This document shows positions 1-5,820 of a DNA stretch of 7,104 nt, piece by piece. The notes beneath the pieces are model-generated. The model was given only the letters and a program-made list of their open reading frames with translations. It searched no databases and was not told the DNA's origin. Each line of letters starts with the position of its first letter. The stretch's first letter is position 1. Origin of the DNA: Spirochaetes bacterium ADurb.Bin110 (GTDB lineage: Bacteria; Spirochaetota; Spirochaetia; Treponematales; Rectinemataceae); the NCBI GenBank assembly GCA_002070755.1, contig MWDY01000152.1, positions 1-7,104 on the forward strand, read 5' to 3'. The translations under genes were made by a program, and so were the position numbers.

Positions 1-458
1 ATTCATGCTGTATGCCGATCTTGTTCCTTATGCCTATTATGTCGATTGCCATTCTATCTTTCGATTCGTACAAGGTAGGGATAGTCTATACTACAAACAT
101 TCCATATTTACTTATGATGTCGATCCACCAAGTACATAGCACTATTGACTGTACCCCTTCATTAGCCTTTGAGAAAGCTCATGAAGAACATAAATCCCTC
201 TTCCGATCCTTCCATCTACCACCACAGAAGACACTCGATGATATCTTTTGCCTGCACTTCAGCCGACGCGTAGATGCTTATCACAGAATCTCTTTAAATA
301 ACCTTCAGTTCCAAATTCATAAGGCTCCTCTAAGAGAGGAGGTTGATATTCATGCCGTCCCAGACAAATCCAAGGACTATGCTTTACTTCGCATTTGGTA
401 CAAGGATATTCTCTGTGATGAATATAGAGTTCTGTCTTCGGATATAGTGCACTTTTAA
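1..458 (+). pseudogene. Degenerate DDE transposase, 3' part, with internal deletion and frame change
   Basis: This is the remnant of an insertion-sequence transposase and is cut by the window start. Reading from base 2 gives a segment containing YYVDCHSIFRFVQGRDSLYY, which resembles the part of the DDE/integrase core around the second catalytic aspartate. That frame reaches a stop at 134-139. From about base 126 the next frame continues with HQVHSTIDCTP, then SLFRSFHLPP, DDIFCLHFSRRVD, a short beta-rich C-terminal domain and the ending DIVHF. Both segments look like one family (IS1202/ISNCY-like, IS481-related, from memory), but the stretch that should lie between them, including the third acidic residue, is absent. 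I estimate 50-70 residues are missing. The junction is near 122-128. The ATG at 12 opens a continuous frame of 148 codons, but its first ~38 residues are out-of-frame translation of the core. The product should be inactive. The final codons and the stop lie inside the terminal repeat. Confidence 0.8.
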
Positions 459-488
459 GTTTTAAACAGTGCACTTTTAAATTTTAAC
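446..488. repeat. Tandem 22-bp repeat, probable insertion-sequence end
   Basis: Two adjacent copies are present: AGTGCACTTTTAAGTTTTAAAC (446-467, written here in full as its 22 bases split into AGTGCACTTTTAAG and TTTTAAAC) and a near-identical 21-bp copy (468-488) that differs by G to A after CTTTTAA and by loss of one A. The transposase stop codon TAA (456-458) and its last residues VHF are encoded in the first copy. Tandem short repeats at the transposase 3' end fit transposase-binding sites at an IS terminus. The matching left end is outside the window, so the exact element boundary and any target duplication cannot be set. Confidence 0.6.
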
Positions 489-518
489 TAACAGCTTTTT
501 TTAAGAATGTCACTTGAG

Positions 519-582
519 CGAGGATTTGGAAGGCCTAGGATTTAGAAGGCTGAGGATCGAGAAGACCGAAAATCTAGAAGAC
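519..582. repeat. Four degenerate 16-bp tandem repeats
   Basis: Four consecutive 16-bp units can be read: CGAGGATTTGGAAGGC, CTAGGATTTAGAAGGC, TGAGGATCGAGAAGAC and CGAAAATCTAGAAGAC. The shared core is roughly GGATyTAGAAGrC. No coding frame or known regulatory role is evident. The array lies between the IS remnant and the lacI-type promoter region. It could be a minisatellite produced by slippage or a cluster of weak protein-binding sites. Confidence 0.7.
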
Positions 583-631
583 AAGCAATAGGTCTTGAGC
601 AAAGAAGAAGGGGAAAATTCTTTTCTATATT

Positions 632-663
632 AGAGAGCTATTGACATAGAGAGCTATTGACAT
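632..663. repeat. Perfect 16-bp tandem duplication carrying TTGACA twice
   Basis: AGAGAGCTATTGACAT occurs twice head to tail with no mismatch (632-647 and 648-663). Each copy contains the sigma-70 -35 consensus TTGACA (641-646 and 657-662). The second copy abuts the dyad cluster before the LacI-family gene, so it may be that gene's -35 element. No good -10 hexamer is found 16-18 bases downstream, so the promoter call is tentative. The perfect identity suggests a recent duplication. Confidence 0.6.
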
Positions 664-695
664 TTGCCAACGTTGTCGGCAACGCTAGGTGTTGC
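664..695. promoter_or_regulatory. Probable LacI-family operator (overlapping dyads)
   Basis: TTGCCAACGTTGTCGGCAA (664-682) has TTGCC/GGCAA outer arms. It also contains the perfect palindrome CAACGTTG (668-675), centred on CG in the AACGTT form typical of LacI-family operators. Two further inverted repeats overlap it: CGTTG-TCGG-CAACG (671-684) and GCAAC/GTTGC (679-683 with 691-695). The site lies about 50 bases before the LacI-family start codon and directly after a TTGACA hexamer, so autoregulation is the simplest reading. The target of the regulator outside this gene is unknown. Confidence 0.55.
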
Positions 696-741
696 AAAAC
701 ATCTCGTATATGGAGCAGGCAAGACAATGGAGCGTTAAGCC

Positions 742-1770
742 ATGACAAAACTAAAAGATATTGCGGATGAAACAGGATTTTCAATAAAGACAGTCTCTCG
801 CGCTATACATGACCATCCAGATATTAAAAAAGAAACGAAAGAAATCATAATGGAAGTAGTCCGAAAGCGAGGATTTACCCCCAACTGGGCTGCCCAGAGC
901 CTCAGGAATCAGAAAACAAATACAATCGGCTATATCATTCCAAATATCACGAATGGATTCTTTAGTGAGATTGGCATAGCTATCGATGCCTTTTTTAGGG
1001 AGAAAGGCTATTCTACACTTATTTGTTTTACGTCGGACTCTAGAGAAAATGAGATCGAATCGATTCGCTCTCTTCTTGCAAAGAATATCGATGGGATTAT
1101 TCTCGCACCGATAGGAAACAAAGGAGAATTTATTGACGAGATACCAAACCTAGCCGATACGCCTCTTGTGCTGATCGACAACCGGCTTAGCGGACCGCCG
1201 CGCAATTATGTACTTCAGGACAATGAAGGAAACTCTCGCAGGCTCACTGTCCACATTCTTGATCACGGGCATAAGAAAATCGGCTTTATCACCGGTCCTC
1301 TAGAGGAATCATCTTCCCGCGAGCGATTTTTGGGTTTCTGCAATGCTCTGGAAGATGCAGGGGTTCGATACGATGAGAGTCTTGTGCGAACAGTAGACTG
1401 GGAAATCCACAGTGGCTATGAAGCTACCAAGGATCTCTTCGATCACAAAGGAAATGCGAGACCAACTGCAATCATATACGGAAATACTCAGCTCCTTCTT
1501 GGTGGATATAAAGCACTTCGAGAGAAAGATCTTTCTATTCCTCAAGATGTAGCCGTTGCTTCCTTCGAGCATCCTGACATCATCGATGCGCTTTCTCCCT
1601 GTCCCACCACACTTGAAAAGGTCGAAAAGAGAATAGGCATAGCAGCAGCTGAAATGCTCTTGTCTCTTATCGAAACAAAAGAGAAAATACCACGACAGGA
1701 AATACTTATCCCAAGCCAACTAATAATAGGAGAATCTTGTGGCTGCTCTATTCGAAGCCAAAATACCTAA
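742..1770 (+). CDS. LacI-family transcriptional regulator
   Basis: This is a DNA-binding sugar-responsive regulator of 342 residues, normal family length. Residues 1-50 form the LacI helix-turn-helix: LKDIADETGFSIKTVSRAI is the two-helix motif, with SIKTVSRA as the recognition helix. Hinge-helix residues follow (PNWAAQSLRNQ, about 47-57). The periplasmic-binding-protein-like ligand domain starts at NTIGYIIPNITNGFF and carries KKIGFITGP, RERFLGFCNAL and the late motif DVAVASFEHPDII. It ends in the cysteine pair CGC. The start at 742 is supported by GGAG at 729-732, nine bases upstream. A dyad cluster at 664-695 is a good candidate operator. The gene appears intact although both neighbours, the transposase and nanA remnants, are broken. 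It may have controlled the adjacent nanA, but the effector cannot be told from sequence. No clear terminator follows the stop codon. Confidence 0.93.
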   Translation: MTKLKDIADETGFSIKTVSRAIHDHPDIKKETKEIIMEVVRKRGFTPNWAAQSLRNQKTNTIGYIIPNITNGFFSEIGIAIDAFFREKGYSTLICFTSDSRENEIESIRSLLAKNIDGIILAPIGNKGEFIDEIPNLADTPLVLIDNRLSGPPRNYVLQDNEGNSRRLTVHILDHGHKKIGFITGPLEESSSRERFLGFCNALEDAGVRYDESLVRTVDWEIHSGYEATKDLFDHKGNARPTAIIYGNTQLLLGGYKALREKDLSIPQDVAVASFEHPDIIDALSPCPTTLEKVEKRIGIAAAEMLLSLIETKEKIPRQEILIPSQLIIGESCGCSIRSQNT

Positions 1771-1856
1771 TCTTGAATATGAAACAAATCCATTGAGAAT
1801 GAAAATCTAAGTCTAGCTCAATCTATGAGCTTAAAGTCGACTGTGAAATTGCAGAT

Positions 1857-2453
1857 ATGATTAAGACTTTATACCAGCTTTCTCTGTTTTGCTTTAATTT
1901 TTCAGAGATATGTGATTATTATTTCAGACTAGCCGAAGCGGCTAAGCTACCAATGTTAGTCTATTATATACCGGCATTTACAGGTACAAGTTTTGACATC
2001 GAACAAGCTCGAAGGCTCTTTGAACATCCATTGATCGCTGGATTCAAATATACATCTGGCGATCTCTATACCATGGAACGACTTATCTCTGCTTTTCCAG
2101 ATAAGATCGTATTTTCTGGCTACGATGAGCTTTTGCTTTGCGGTAAAGCGCTTGGAGCCTTTGGTGCGATAGGTTCGACATACAACCTGTTCGCACATAT
2201 AGCCAAAGAAATCTGGAAAAATGTGGATCTTGGTCTTCTTGCCCAAGCGCGCGCTGGCCAAGCCAAACTCAACAGCGCCATCCAAGAGCTTACCAGCCTT
2301 GGCCTCTATCAGTCCTTGAAGGAAATAATATCCATATCAGGCATTGACACAGGAAGCTGCCTGCCGCCATTTTCTCCGTTATCGCAAGAGCAAAAAGAAA
2401 AAGCCGATGCGCTTGGGCGGAAATATATTAAGACAGGACTGCTGCAACTCTAG
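1857..2453 (+). pseudogene. nanA: 5'-truncated N-acetylneuraminate lyase remnant
   Basis: The intact enzyme is a DHDPS-family TIM-barrel aldolase that cleaves N-acetylneuraminate to ManNAc and pyruvate. The frame encodes 198 residues, whereas NanA proteins have about 300. Homology starts near residue 10 (FNFSEICDYY, matching the FSFEEHCDHY segment of E. coli NanA). It then runs through LPMLVYYIPAFTG (catalytic Tyr at 36), FKYTSGDLYTME (Schiff-base Lys at 64), GYDELL (89-94) and GAIGSTYN (103-110) to the normal C-terminus. KxTSGDLYxME and GYDE are specific for NanA within the family. About the first 110 residues are missing, including the strand with the GxTGE/GSSGE pyruvate-binding motif. They are not found in any frame of the 86 bases after the upstream gene, and the frame is closed by TGA at 1800-1802. 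No ribosome binding site precedes the ATG at 1857. A functional shortened aldolase is unlikely because three or more barrel strands are gone. Confidence 0.8.
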
Positions 2454-2460
2454 GAATAGT

Positions 2461-2491
2461 AAACAACCACCACCTTTGGTGGTAGTCGTTT
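2461..2491 (+). terminator. Hairpin terminator after the nanA remnant
   Basis: Six perfect pairs, ACCACC/GGTGGT, close a TTT loop. The stem extends outward with mismatches to AAAC/GTTT, and a T-rich but broken tail follows (TTTATTCATCATATTT). It begins 7 bases after the nanA stop. The A-rich left flank and T-rich right flank make it plausible in both directions. It separates the left remnant region from the downstream operon. Confidence 0.6.
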
Positions 2492-2714
2492 ATTCATCAT
2501 ATTTGCCCTCGCTTTGCATTAGAAAAATGCCTTATTTAAAAACTTTTAAAAGAGGCTCGGCTTATTTCACTTTTTCTCTTCAAAGAATCAGTGCTTTGAT
2601 ATGAATTACAGGTTTATGGCCATGACTGATAGCAGTTATTTATTATAAGAGAAGGAATTATATGATACCCTTTGAGCGCAAATTACAAAAGTCATGATCT
2701 CTAAAAATTTTCTC
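2492..2714. other. AT-rich spacer; possible 11-codon leader ORF
   Basis: No gene is recognised here. The only item of note is a very short frame at 2662-2697 (MIPFERKLQKS) with a good ribosome binding site, GAAGGAA at 2651-2657. Its start resembles that of some DeoR-type regulators (MIPxERxxKI), so it may be the stub of a lost gene. It may also be chance. It ends before the -35 element of the following promoter, so it cannot be a leader peptide for transcripts starting there. Confidence 0.3.
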
Positions 2715-2743
2715 TTGACAATTCATGAATGTTGGTTGATACT
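2715..2743 (+). promoter_or_regulatory. Sigma-70-type promoter of the GntR/ABC operon
   Basis: A perfect -35 TTGACA (2715-2720) is followed, after exactly 17 bases, by GATACT (2738-2743), a 4/6 match to TATAAT. The predicted start is near 2750, leaving a leader of about 93 bases before the regulator gene. The palindrome at 2749-2764 covers this start, as expected for a repressor-controlled promoter. Confidence 0.65.
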
Positions 2744-2748
2744 ATCAT

Positions 2749-2764
2749 ATCTGGTTAACCAGAT
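2749..2764. promoter_or_regulatory. Perfect 16-bp palindrome, probable GntR/FCD operator
   Basis: ATCTGGTTAACCAGAT is its own reverse complement with no spacer. The TGGT/ACCA half-sites are the hallmark of FadR-subfamily GntR operators. The two-base centre is like UxuR/ExuR sites (TGGTATACCA) and unlike the three-base centre of FadR and LldR sites. Its position over the predicted transcription start, upstream of a FCD-type regulator gene, points to autorepression of the whole operon. Confidence 0.7.
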
Positions 2765-2808
2765 TGCAACCCGGACTGCGACTAGGCTGCAACTAAACTG
2801 CAGCGCAA
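2763..2808. repeat. Four degenerate 11-12-bp repeats in the operon leader
   Basis: The units read ATTGCAACCCGG, ACTGCGACTAGG, CTGCAACTAAA and CTGCAGCGCAA, sharing a CTGCAACT-like core. They begin at the edge of the palindrome and fill much of the untranslated leader. The role is unknown. Slippage products or accessory binding sites are both possible, and similarity between units is moderate. Confidence 0.4.
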
Positions 2809-2842
2809 GCTAAGACTGAGATAGAGGATAAGGTGTAGCACA

Positions 2843-3550
2843 ATGAAGTATTCGAAAGATCAACAGATTTCTGATACTTTTGAAGGCGAATCCATAGTAT
2901 TTCGCTATATTCAGCAACTGATCATTTCTGGAAATCTCAAAGCAGGCGATAAATTACCATCCGAACGGACCTTGAGCCAGACGCTCAAGGTGAGCCGAGG
3001 GTATGTGCGCAAAGCTCTATCTCGGCTTGATCATTATGGCCTTATAAGAACATTGCCTCAACGCGGTACGATTGTTGTAGAGCTTGGAAGTAAGGCTATC
3101 TCTGGTCTTATCGCAAGCATCGCAAGCTTTAGGGATTCATTTTCTCCAACCGATTTATTTGACATAAGAGAGCTTCTTGAAATTTATGCGGCAAAGAGGG
3201 CCGCGATGCTGGCTACCCATGAAAATATTGAAGAGATTCAAAAATGGCATATGGAATTCAAATTAAAGGCTGACATTGGCCAGCGAGCGCTCGATGAGGA
3301 TCACCTCCTTCATATTGCAATCGCAAAAGCGAGCAAAAATGAGGTATGTCTTTCGCTTACAAGCTATATTACGCCTCAAATAATCGCACTCAATGAAGGC
3401 TTCCCAGAGAGCGACCCAGACCGCTTTATGAATACATATAGAGAACATGAGCGAATTGTGAATGCCATTTTGGCAAACGATGAGGCAAAAGCTGAAGAAG
3501 CAATGAGGCATCACATGCATGCAGCGCGACAAAGGCGATTCGCTGAATGA
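2843..3550 (+). CDS. GntR-family (FCD/FadR subfamily) transcriptional regulator
   Basis: This is a metabolite-responsive DNA-binding regulator of 235 residues, typical for the subfamily. The winged helix-turn-helix spans about residues 17-80: VFRYIQQLIISGNLKAGDKL, then PSERTLSQTLKVSRGYVRKAL, then the wing LIRTLPQRGTIVV. The C-terminal all-helical FCD domain (about 105-232) begins with DLFDIRELLE. It retains the four residues that usually bind a metal next to the effector: D153 and H157 (DHLLH), H202 (REHERI) and H224 (RHHM). The start is supported by AAGGTG at 2830-2835, seven bases upstream. It is the first gene of the operon, and the palindrome at 2749-2764 is its likely target. Members of this subfamily usually sense hexuronates, sialic acid, lactate, gluconate or similar acids, which hints at an acidic or oxidised sugar but does not prove it. 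The stop codon lies in the loop of the hairpin at 3533-3560. Confidence 0.93.
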   Translation: MKYSKDQQISDTFEGESIVFRYIQQLIISGNLKAGDKLPSERTLSQTLKVSRGYVRKALSRLDHYGLIRTLPQRGTIVVELGSKAISGLIASIASFRDSFSPTDLFDIRELLEIYAAKRAAMLATHENIEEIQKWHMEFKLKADIGQRALDEDHLLHIAIAKASKNEVCLSLTSYITPQIIALNEGFPESDPDRFMNTYREHERIVNAILANDEAKAEEAMRHHMHAARQRRFAE

Positions 3551-3560
3551 CGAATCGCTT
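3533..3560 (+). promoter_or_regulatory. Stem-loop spanning the regulator stop codon
   Basis: AGGCGATTCG (3533-3542) pairs with CGAATCGCTT (3551-3560) over ten positions with one G-U pair. The 8-base loop CTGAATGA contains the TGA stop of the regulator gene. There is no T-tract after it, so it is not a standard terminator. It could block 3' exonucleases after processing or limit coupling between the regulator and the binding-protein gene. Confidence 0.5.
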
Positions 3561-3569
3561 TGCTATAAA
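3561..3569 (+). promoter_or_regulatory. Possible extended -10 element before the binding-protein gene
   Basis: TGCTATAAA contains a TGn extended -10 and a 5/6 match to TATAAT (TATAAA, 3564-3569). No convincing -35 hexamer is found at the proper distance. If active, it would give a transcript with a leader of about 22 bases and raise binding-protein expression above that of the regulator. Confidence 0.25.
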
Positions 3570-3597
3570 AAGTTTTAGGAGAAGGAGGTTGATTGAC

Positions 3598-4836
3598 ATG
3601 AAAAAGAAACTAGCACTCTCAGTAATGGCGGTTGTATTTCTGACATTTTCAGCTGTTGTGTATGCACAGACAAAGCCGGTAACAATTGTCCATTGGTATT
3701 GGGCGGATAATCCTAAGTATTCCGCAGAAATGCAGAAAATCGCGGCAGACTTCAATGCGACGAATGGTAAAGGCATTACAGTCGTTGCGCAGGAATATCC
3801 ATGGGATGGTGGAGCATATAGTGAAACCCTCTTTCGTGCAGTGATGGGAGGGGGTGGACCGGATACTTCTTCGTTTAAGCTAACATCGACTCCTCTTTTC
3901 ACCGCAAACGGTTTGCTTATCAATTTGGACAACTATCTCGAGAAATGGAAAGATAGAGATAAAATCGATCCAAGTCTTTATGATACGATGAGAAAAGCGA
4001 GCGGTACTAAAAGTGTCTATGTCATGCCATGGAATACGCAAATCCTCTATGTTTATTATCGTCCTTCGCTATTAAAGAAGGCTGGGATTTCTGTACCAAA
4101 AACATATGCGGAATTTCTTGAAGCATGCAAGAAGCTCACTATGGATACCAATGGAGATGGCAAGACAGATGTCTATGGGTTTGGTATGCGAGGAGCAAAA
4201 GGCGGGCAAGAACCCTGGGGAAGCTTTATTTGGGCTCGGGGTGGTAATTTTGACGACATGACGACTCCTCAGGCAGTTCAAGGCATGCAGGATTTCATCG
4301 ATCTTTATAAAAACGGCTATGCCCCCCCTACAGCTCCAATGGATGGATTTAATGAGATTATTGCCAATTTCAAATCCGGCAAGACAGCGATGACCATCCA
4401 TCATATTGGCTCTTCGATCGGAATGGTTGAGACATTCGGTGATGATGTCGACGCATTTGCGTTTCCTGGCGGTGTTGGACGTTGGACCTCGATGGGAGAT
4501 ACTGAAAATGTGATTCTCAAGTCTACAAAGAATAAAGATGCCGCTTTTGAATGGGTTGCGTATCTTGCTACAGGGAAAGGCCAGGAAGCATGGTGCACCG
4601 CAACTGGTAACGTTCCGGTCAGTAAAGATGTACAGCAGCTTCCATTCTTCCAGAACAATCGCTTTATGAAGGTGTCAATTGAGGGCGCTCCTTACGCAGG
4701 AATCTTCCCAATTCTTGATACGACAACTGAATGGATCAATACCATTTGGCCGAACACCGTTGCTGCAGCTCTTACTGGTAAGATTTCAGCCGCTGAAGCA
4801 ATGAAGACTCTTCAAAAAGGGCTATGGGGTAAATAG
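3598..4836 (+). CDS. Sugar ABC transporter, periplasmic solute-binding protein
   Basis: This is an extracytoplasmic sugar-binding protein of the CUT1 type (family 1, MalE-like), 412 residues long. I chose the ATG at 3598 over an in-frame ATG at 3547. AAGGAGG (3582-3588) lies nine bases before it, and the protein then starts with a clean signal peptide: KKK, a hydrophobic core at 5-21 and the cleavage motif VYA|Q at 23/24. There is no lipobox cysteine, so the mature protein should be free in the periplasm. Family features include ITVVAQEYPW (60-69), GGGGPDT (84-90), YVMPWNTQILYVYYRPSLLKKAG, an EF-hand-like loop DTNGDGKTDVYG (183-194), FKSGKTAM (258-265) and DAAFEWVAYLATGKGQEAW. The many Trp and Tyr residues suit sugar stacking. 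It is followed by a strong hairpin and then two permease genes. The substrate cannot be assigned from sequence. Confidence 0.93.
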   Translation: MKKKLALSVMAVVFLTFSAVVYAQTKPVTIVHWYWADNPKYSAEMQKIAADFNATNGKGITVVAQEYPWDGGAYSETLFRAVMGGGGPDTSSFKLTSTPLFTANGLLINLDNYLEKWKDRDKIDPSLYDTMRKASGTKSVYVMPWNTQILYVYYRPSLLKKAGISVPKTYAEFLEACKKLTMDTNGDGKTDVYGFGMRGAKGGQEPWGSFIWARGGNFDDMTTPQAVQGMQDFIDLYKNGYAPPTAPMDGFNEIIANFKSGKTAMTIHHIGSSIGMVETFGDDVDAFAFPGGVGRWTSMGDTENVILKSTKNKDAAFEWVAYLATGKGQEAWCTATGNVPVSKDVQQLPFFQNNRFMKVSIEGAPYAGIFPILDTTTEWINTIWPNTVAAALTGKISAAEAMKTLQKGLWGK

Positions 4837-4841
4837 CAAGG

Positions 4842-4883
4842 AATGCATACTTGGCAGCTGATTTTTTCAGCTGCCAATGCATT
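4842..4883 (+). terminator. Strong intercistronic hairpin (attenuator or mRNA stabiliser)
   Basis: TTGGCAGCTGA (4851-4861) pairs perfectly with TCAGCTGCCAA (4867-4877) around a TTTTT loop. The stem is extended by AATGCA (4842-4847) with TGCATT (4878-4883) after a three-base bulge. A short TTTT run (4882-4885) follows. It begins six bases after the binding-protein stop. Hairpins in this position are common in ABC operons, where they cause partial termination or protect the upstream mRNA so that binding protein exceeds permease. Confidence 0.75.
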
Positions 4884-4935
4884 TTCGATATTTAAATTAT
4901 CTTGTGAATTCAAAGAGGCTTTAATTCATATCACA

Positions 4936-5820
4936 ATGCACAAACAAAAAGCAAATATATGGCCATATGTACTCATTATGCCAGCCTTATTTGTGATATG
5001 TGCGGTGGTGTTTTTCCCCGTGCTCAATGCAATTGCGATGAGCTTTCAAAGCTATGACCTCCGACGGCCAAGTCAAATCCGCTTTGTAGGGTTTGCAAAT
5101 TATATCGCGGTGCTCCGCGATGGGTTGTTCTGGCAAGCTTTACTTAAGACAGTTATCTGGGTAGTAGCTGGTGTTGGCTTTCAATTTATCTTTGGTTTCA
5201 TATTAGCGCTGCTATTGAATAGAAAATTTTGGGGACGTGGACTTTTTCGCTCAATAAGCCTTATTCCATGGGTTACACCAGGTGTGTTGATAGGTTTAAT
5301 GTGGCGCTGGATCTATGATGGGAATTATGGAGTCCTCAATGATCTATTGATGAAACTTGGTCTGATAGACAACTATATTCCATTTCTTGCTCAGCAATCC
5401 ACCGCATTTCCTGCGGTAATCTTAACTATTATCTGGCAGGGAATCCCGTTTTTTGCGCTTATGCTACTTGCAGGTCTTCAAGGCATTCCAGATGAATTAT
5501 ATGATGCTGCAGATGTGGATGGAGCGAATCGAATTCAGAGGTTTTTTTGGATCATTGTACCGTCGCTGAAAAATACTATCTTTGTCACAACTCTTCTAAG
5601 GATTATTTGGGTTGCAAATTCTGTTGATGTGATTTTCAATTTGACCGAAGGTGGGCCAGCGTACTCTACGCAGACTCTAAGCGTATATGTCTTTAATAAA
5701 GGGAATACACTTAACCTTGGATATGCCTCTACGCTTGCAATTTTTCTGACAATCGGCCTATCTGTTGTTTCTATTCCTTATCTGAAGAACCTCTTTAAGG
5801 CACAGGAAGAAGCAAAGTAA
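4936..5820 (+). CDS. Sugar ABC transporter permease (MalF-type, CUT1)
   Basis: This is one of two inner-membrane subunits that form the sugar channel. It has 294 residues from the ATG at 4936, the usual length for short MalF-like permeases. An in-frame ATG at 4843 would add 31 residues, but it lies in the intercistronic hairpin and its extension is unlike family N-termini, so I reject it. The chosen start gives MHKQKANIWPYVLIMPALFVICAVVFFP, a positive end followed by the first membrane helix, as expected. AGAGG at 4914-4918 is 17 bases away, so translation initiation may be weak. Several more hydrophobic segments follow. The cytoplasmic EAA loop that docks on the ATPase is DAADVDGANRIQRFFWIIVP (190-209), with Asp replacing the first Glu. 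The late motif NLTEGGPAYSTQTLSVYVFN (235-254) is typical of MalF partners. It overlaps the next gene by one base. Confidence 0.92.
   Translation: MHKQKANIWPYVLIMPALFVICAVVFFPVLNAIAMSFQSYDLRRPSQIRFVGFANYIAVLRDGLFWQALLKTVIWVVAGVGFQFIFGFILALLLNRKFWGRGLFRSISLIPWVTPGVLIGLMWRWIYDGNYGVLNDLLMKLGLIDNYIPFLAQQSTAFPAVILTIIWQGIPFFALMLLAGLQGIPDELYDAADVDGANRIQRFFWIIVPSLKNTIFVTTLLRIIWVANSVDVIFNLTEGGPAYSTQTLSVYVFNKGNTLNLGYASTLAIFLTIGLSVVSIPYLKNLFKAQEEAK

Noticed and set aside
664..695. Riboswitch or CRISPR-like repeat reading of the dyad cluster
   Set aside because: No conserved riboswitch core is seen, no repeat-spacer periodicity exists, and the AACGTT centre next to a LacI-type gene explains it more simply.
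1309..1719. Antisense open frame of 136 codons within the LacI-family gene
   Set aside because: It is a shadow of a clear LacI-family coding sequence, with no recognisable motif.
1812..1835. Small inverted repeat AGCTC/GAGCT after the LacI-family gene as a terminator
   Set aside because: It has only five pairs, a seven-base loop and no T-tract, so it is too weak to call.
2344..2604. Open frame of 86 codons overlapping the end of the nanA remnant and the terminator
   Set aside because: It lies in another frame of the lyase sequence and then runs through the hairpin. It has no ribosome binding site and low-complexity content (KSKKKK, PPPLVVVV).
3547..3597. Upstream in-frame start for the binding protein, overlapping the regulator stop
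   Set aside because: The extra 17 residues (RRRR-rich) would precede a clean signal peptide, and the strong AAGGAGG site points to the ATG at 3598.
3426..3932. Antisense open frame of 168 codons across the regulator/binding-protein junction
   Set aside because: It is fully opposite two well-supported genes, has no family resemblance and runs against the operon ribosome binding sites.
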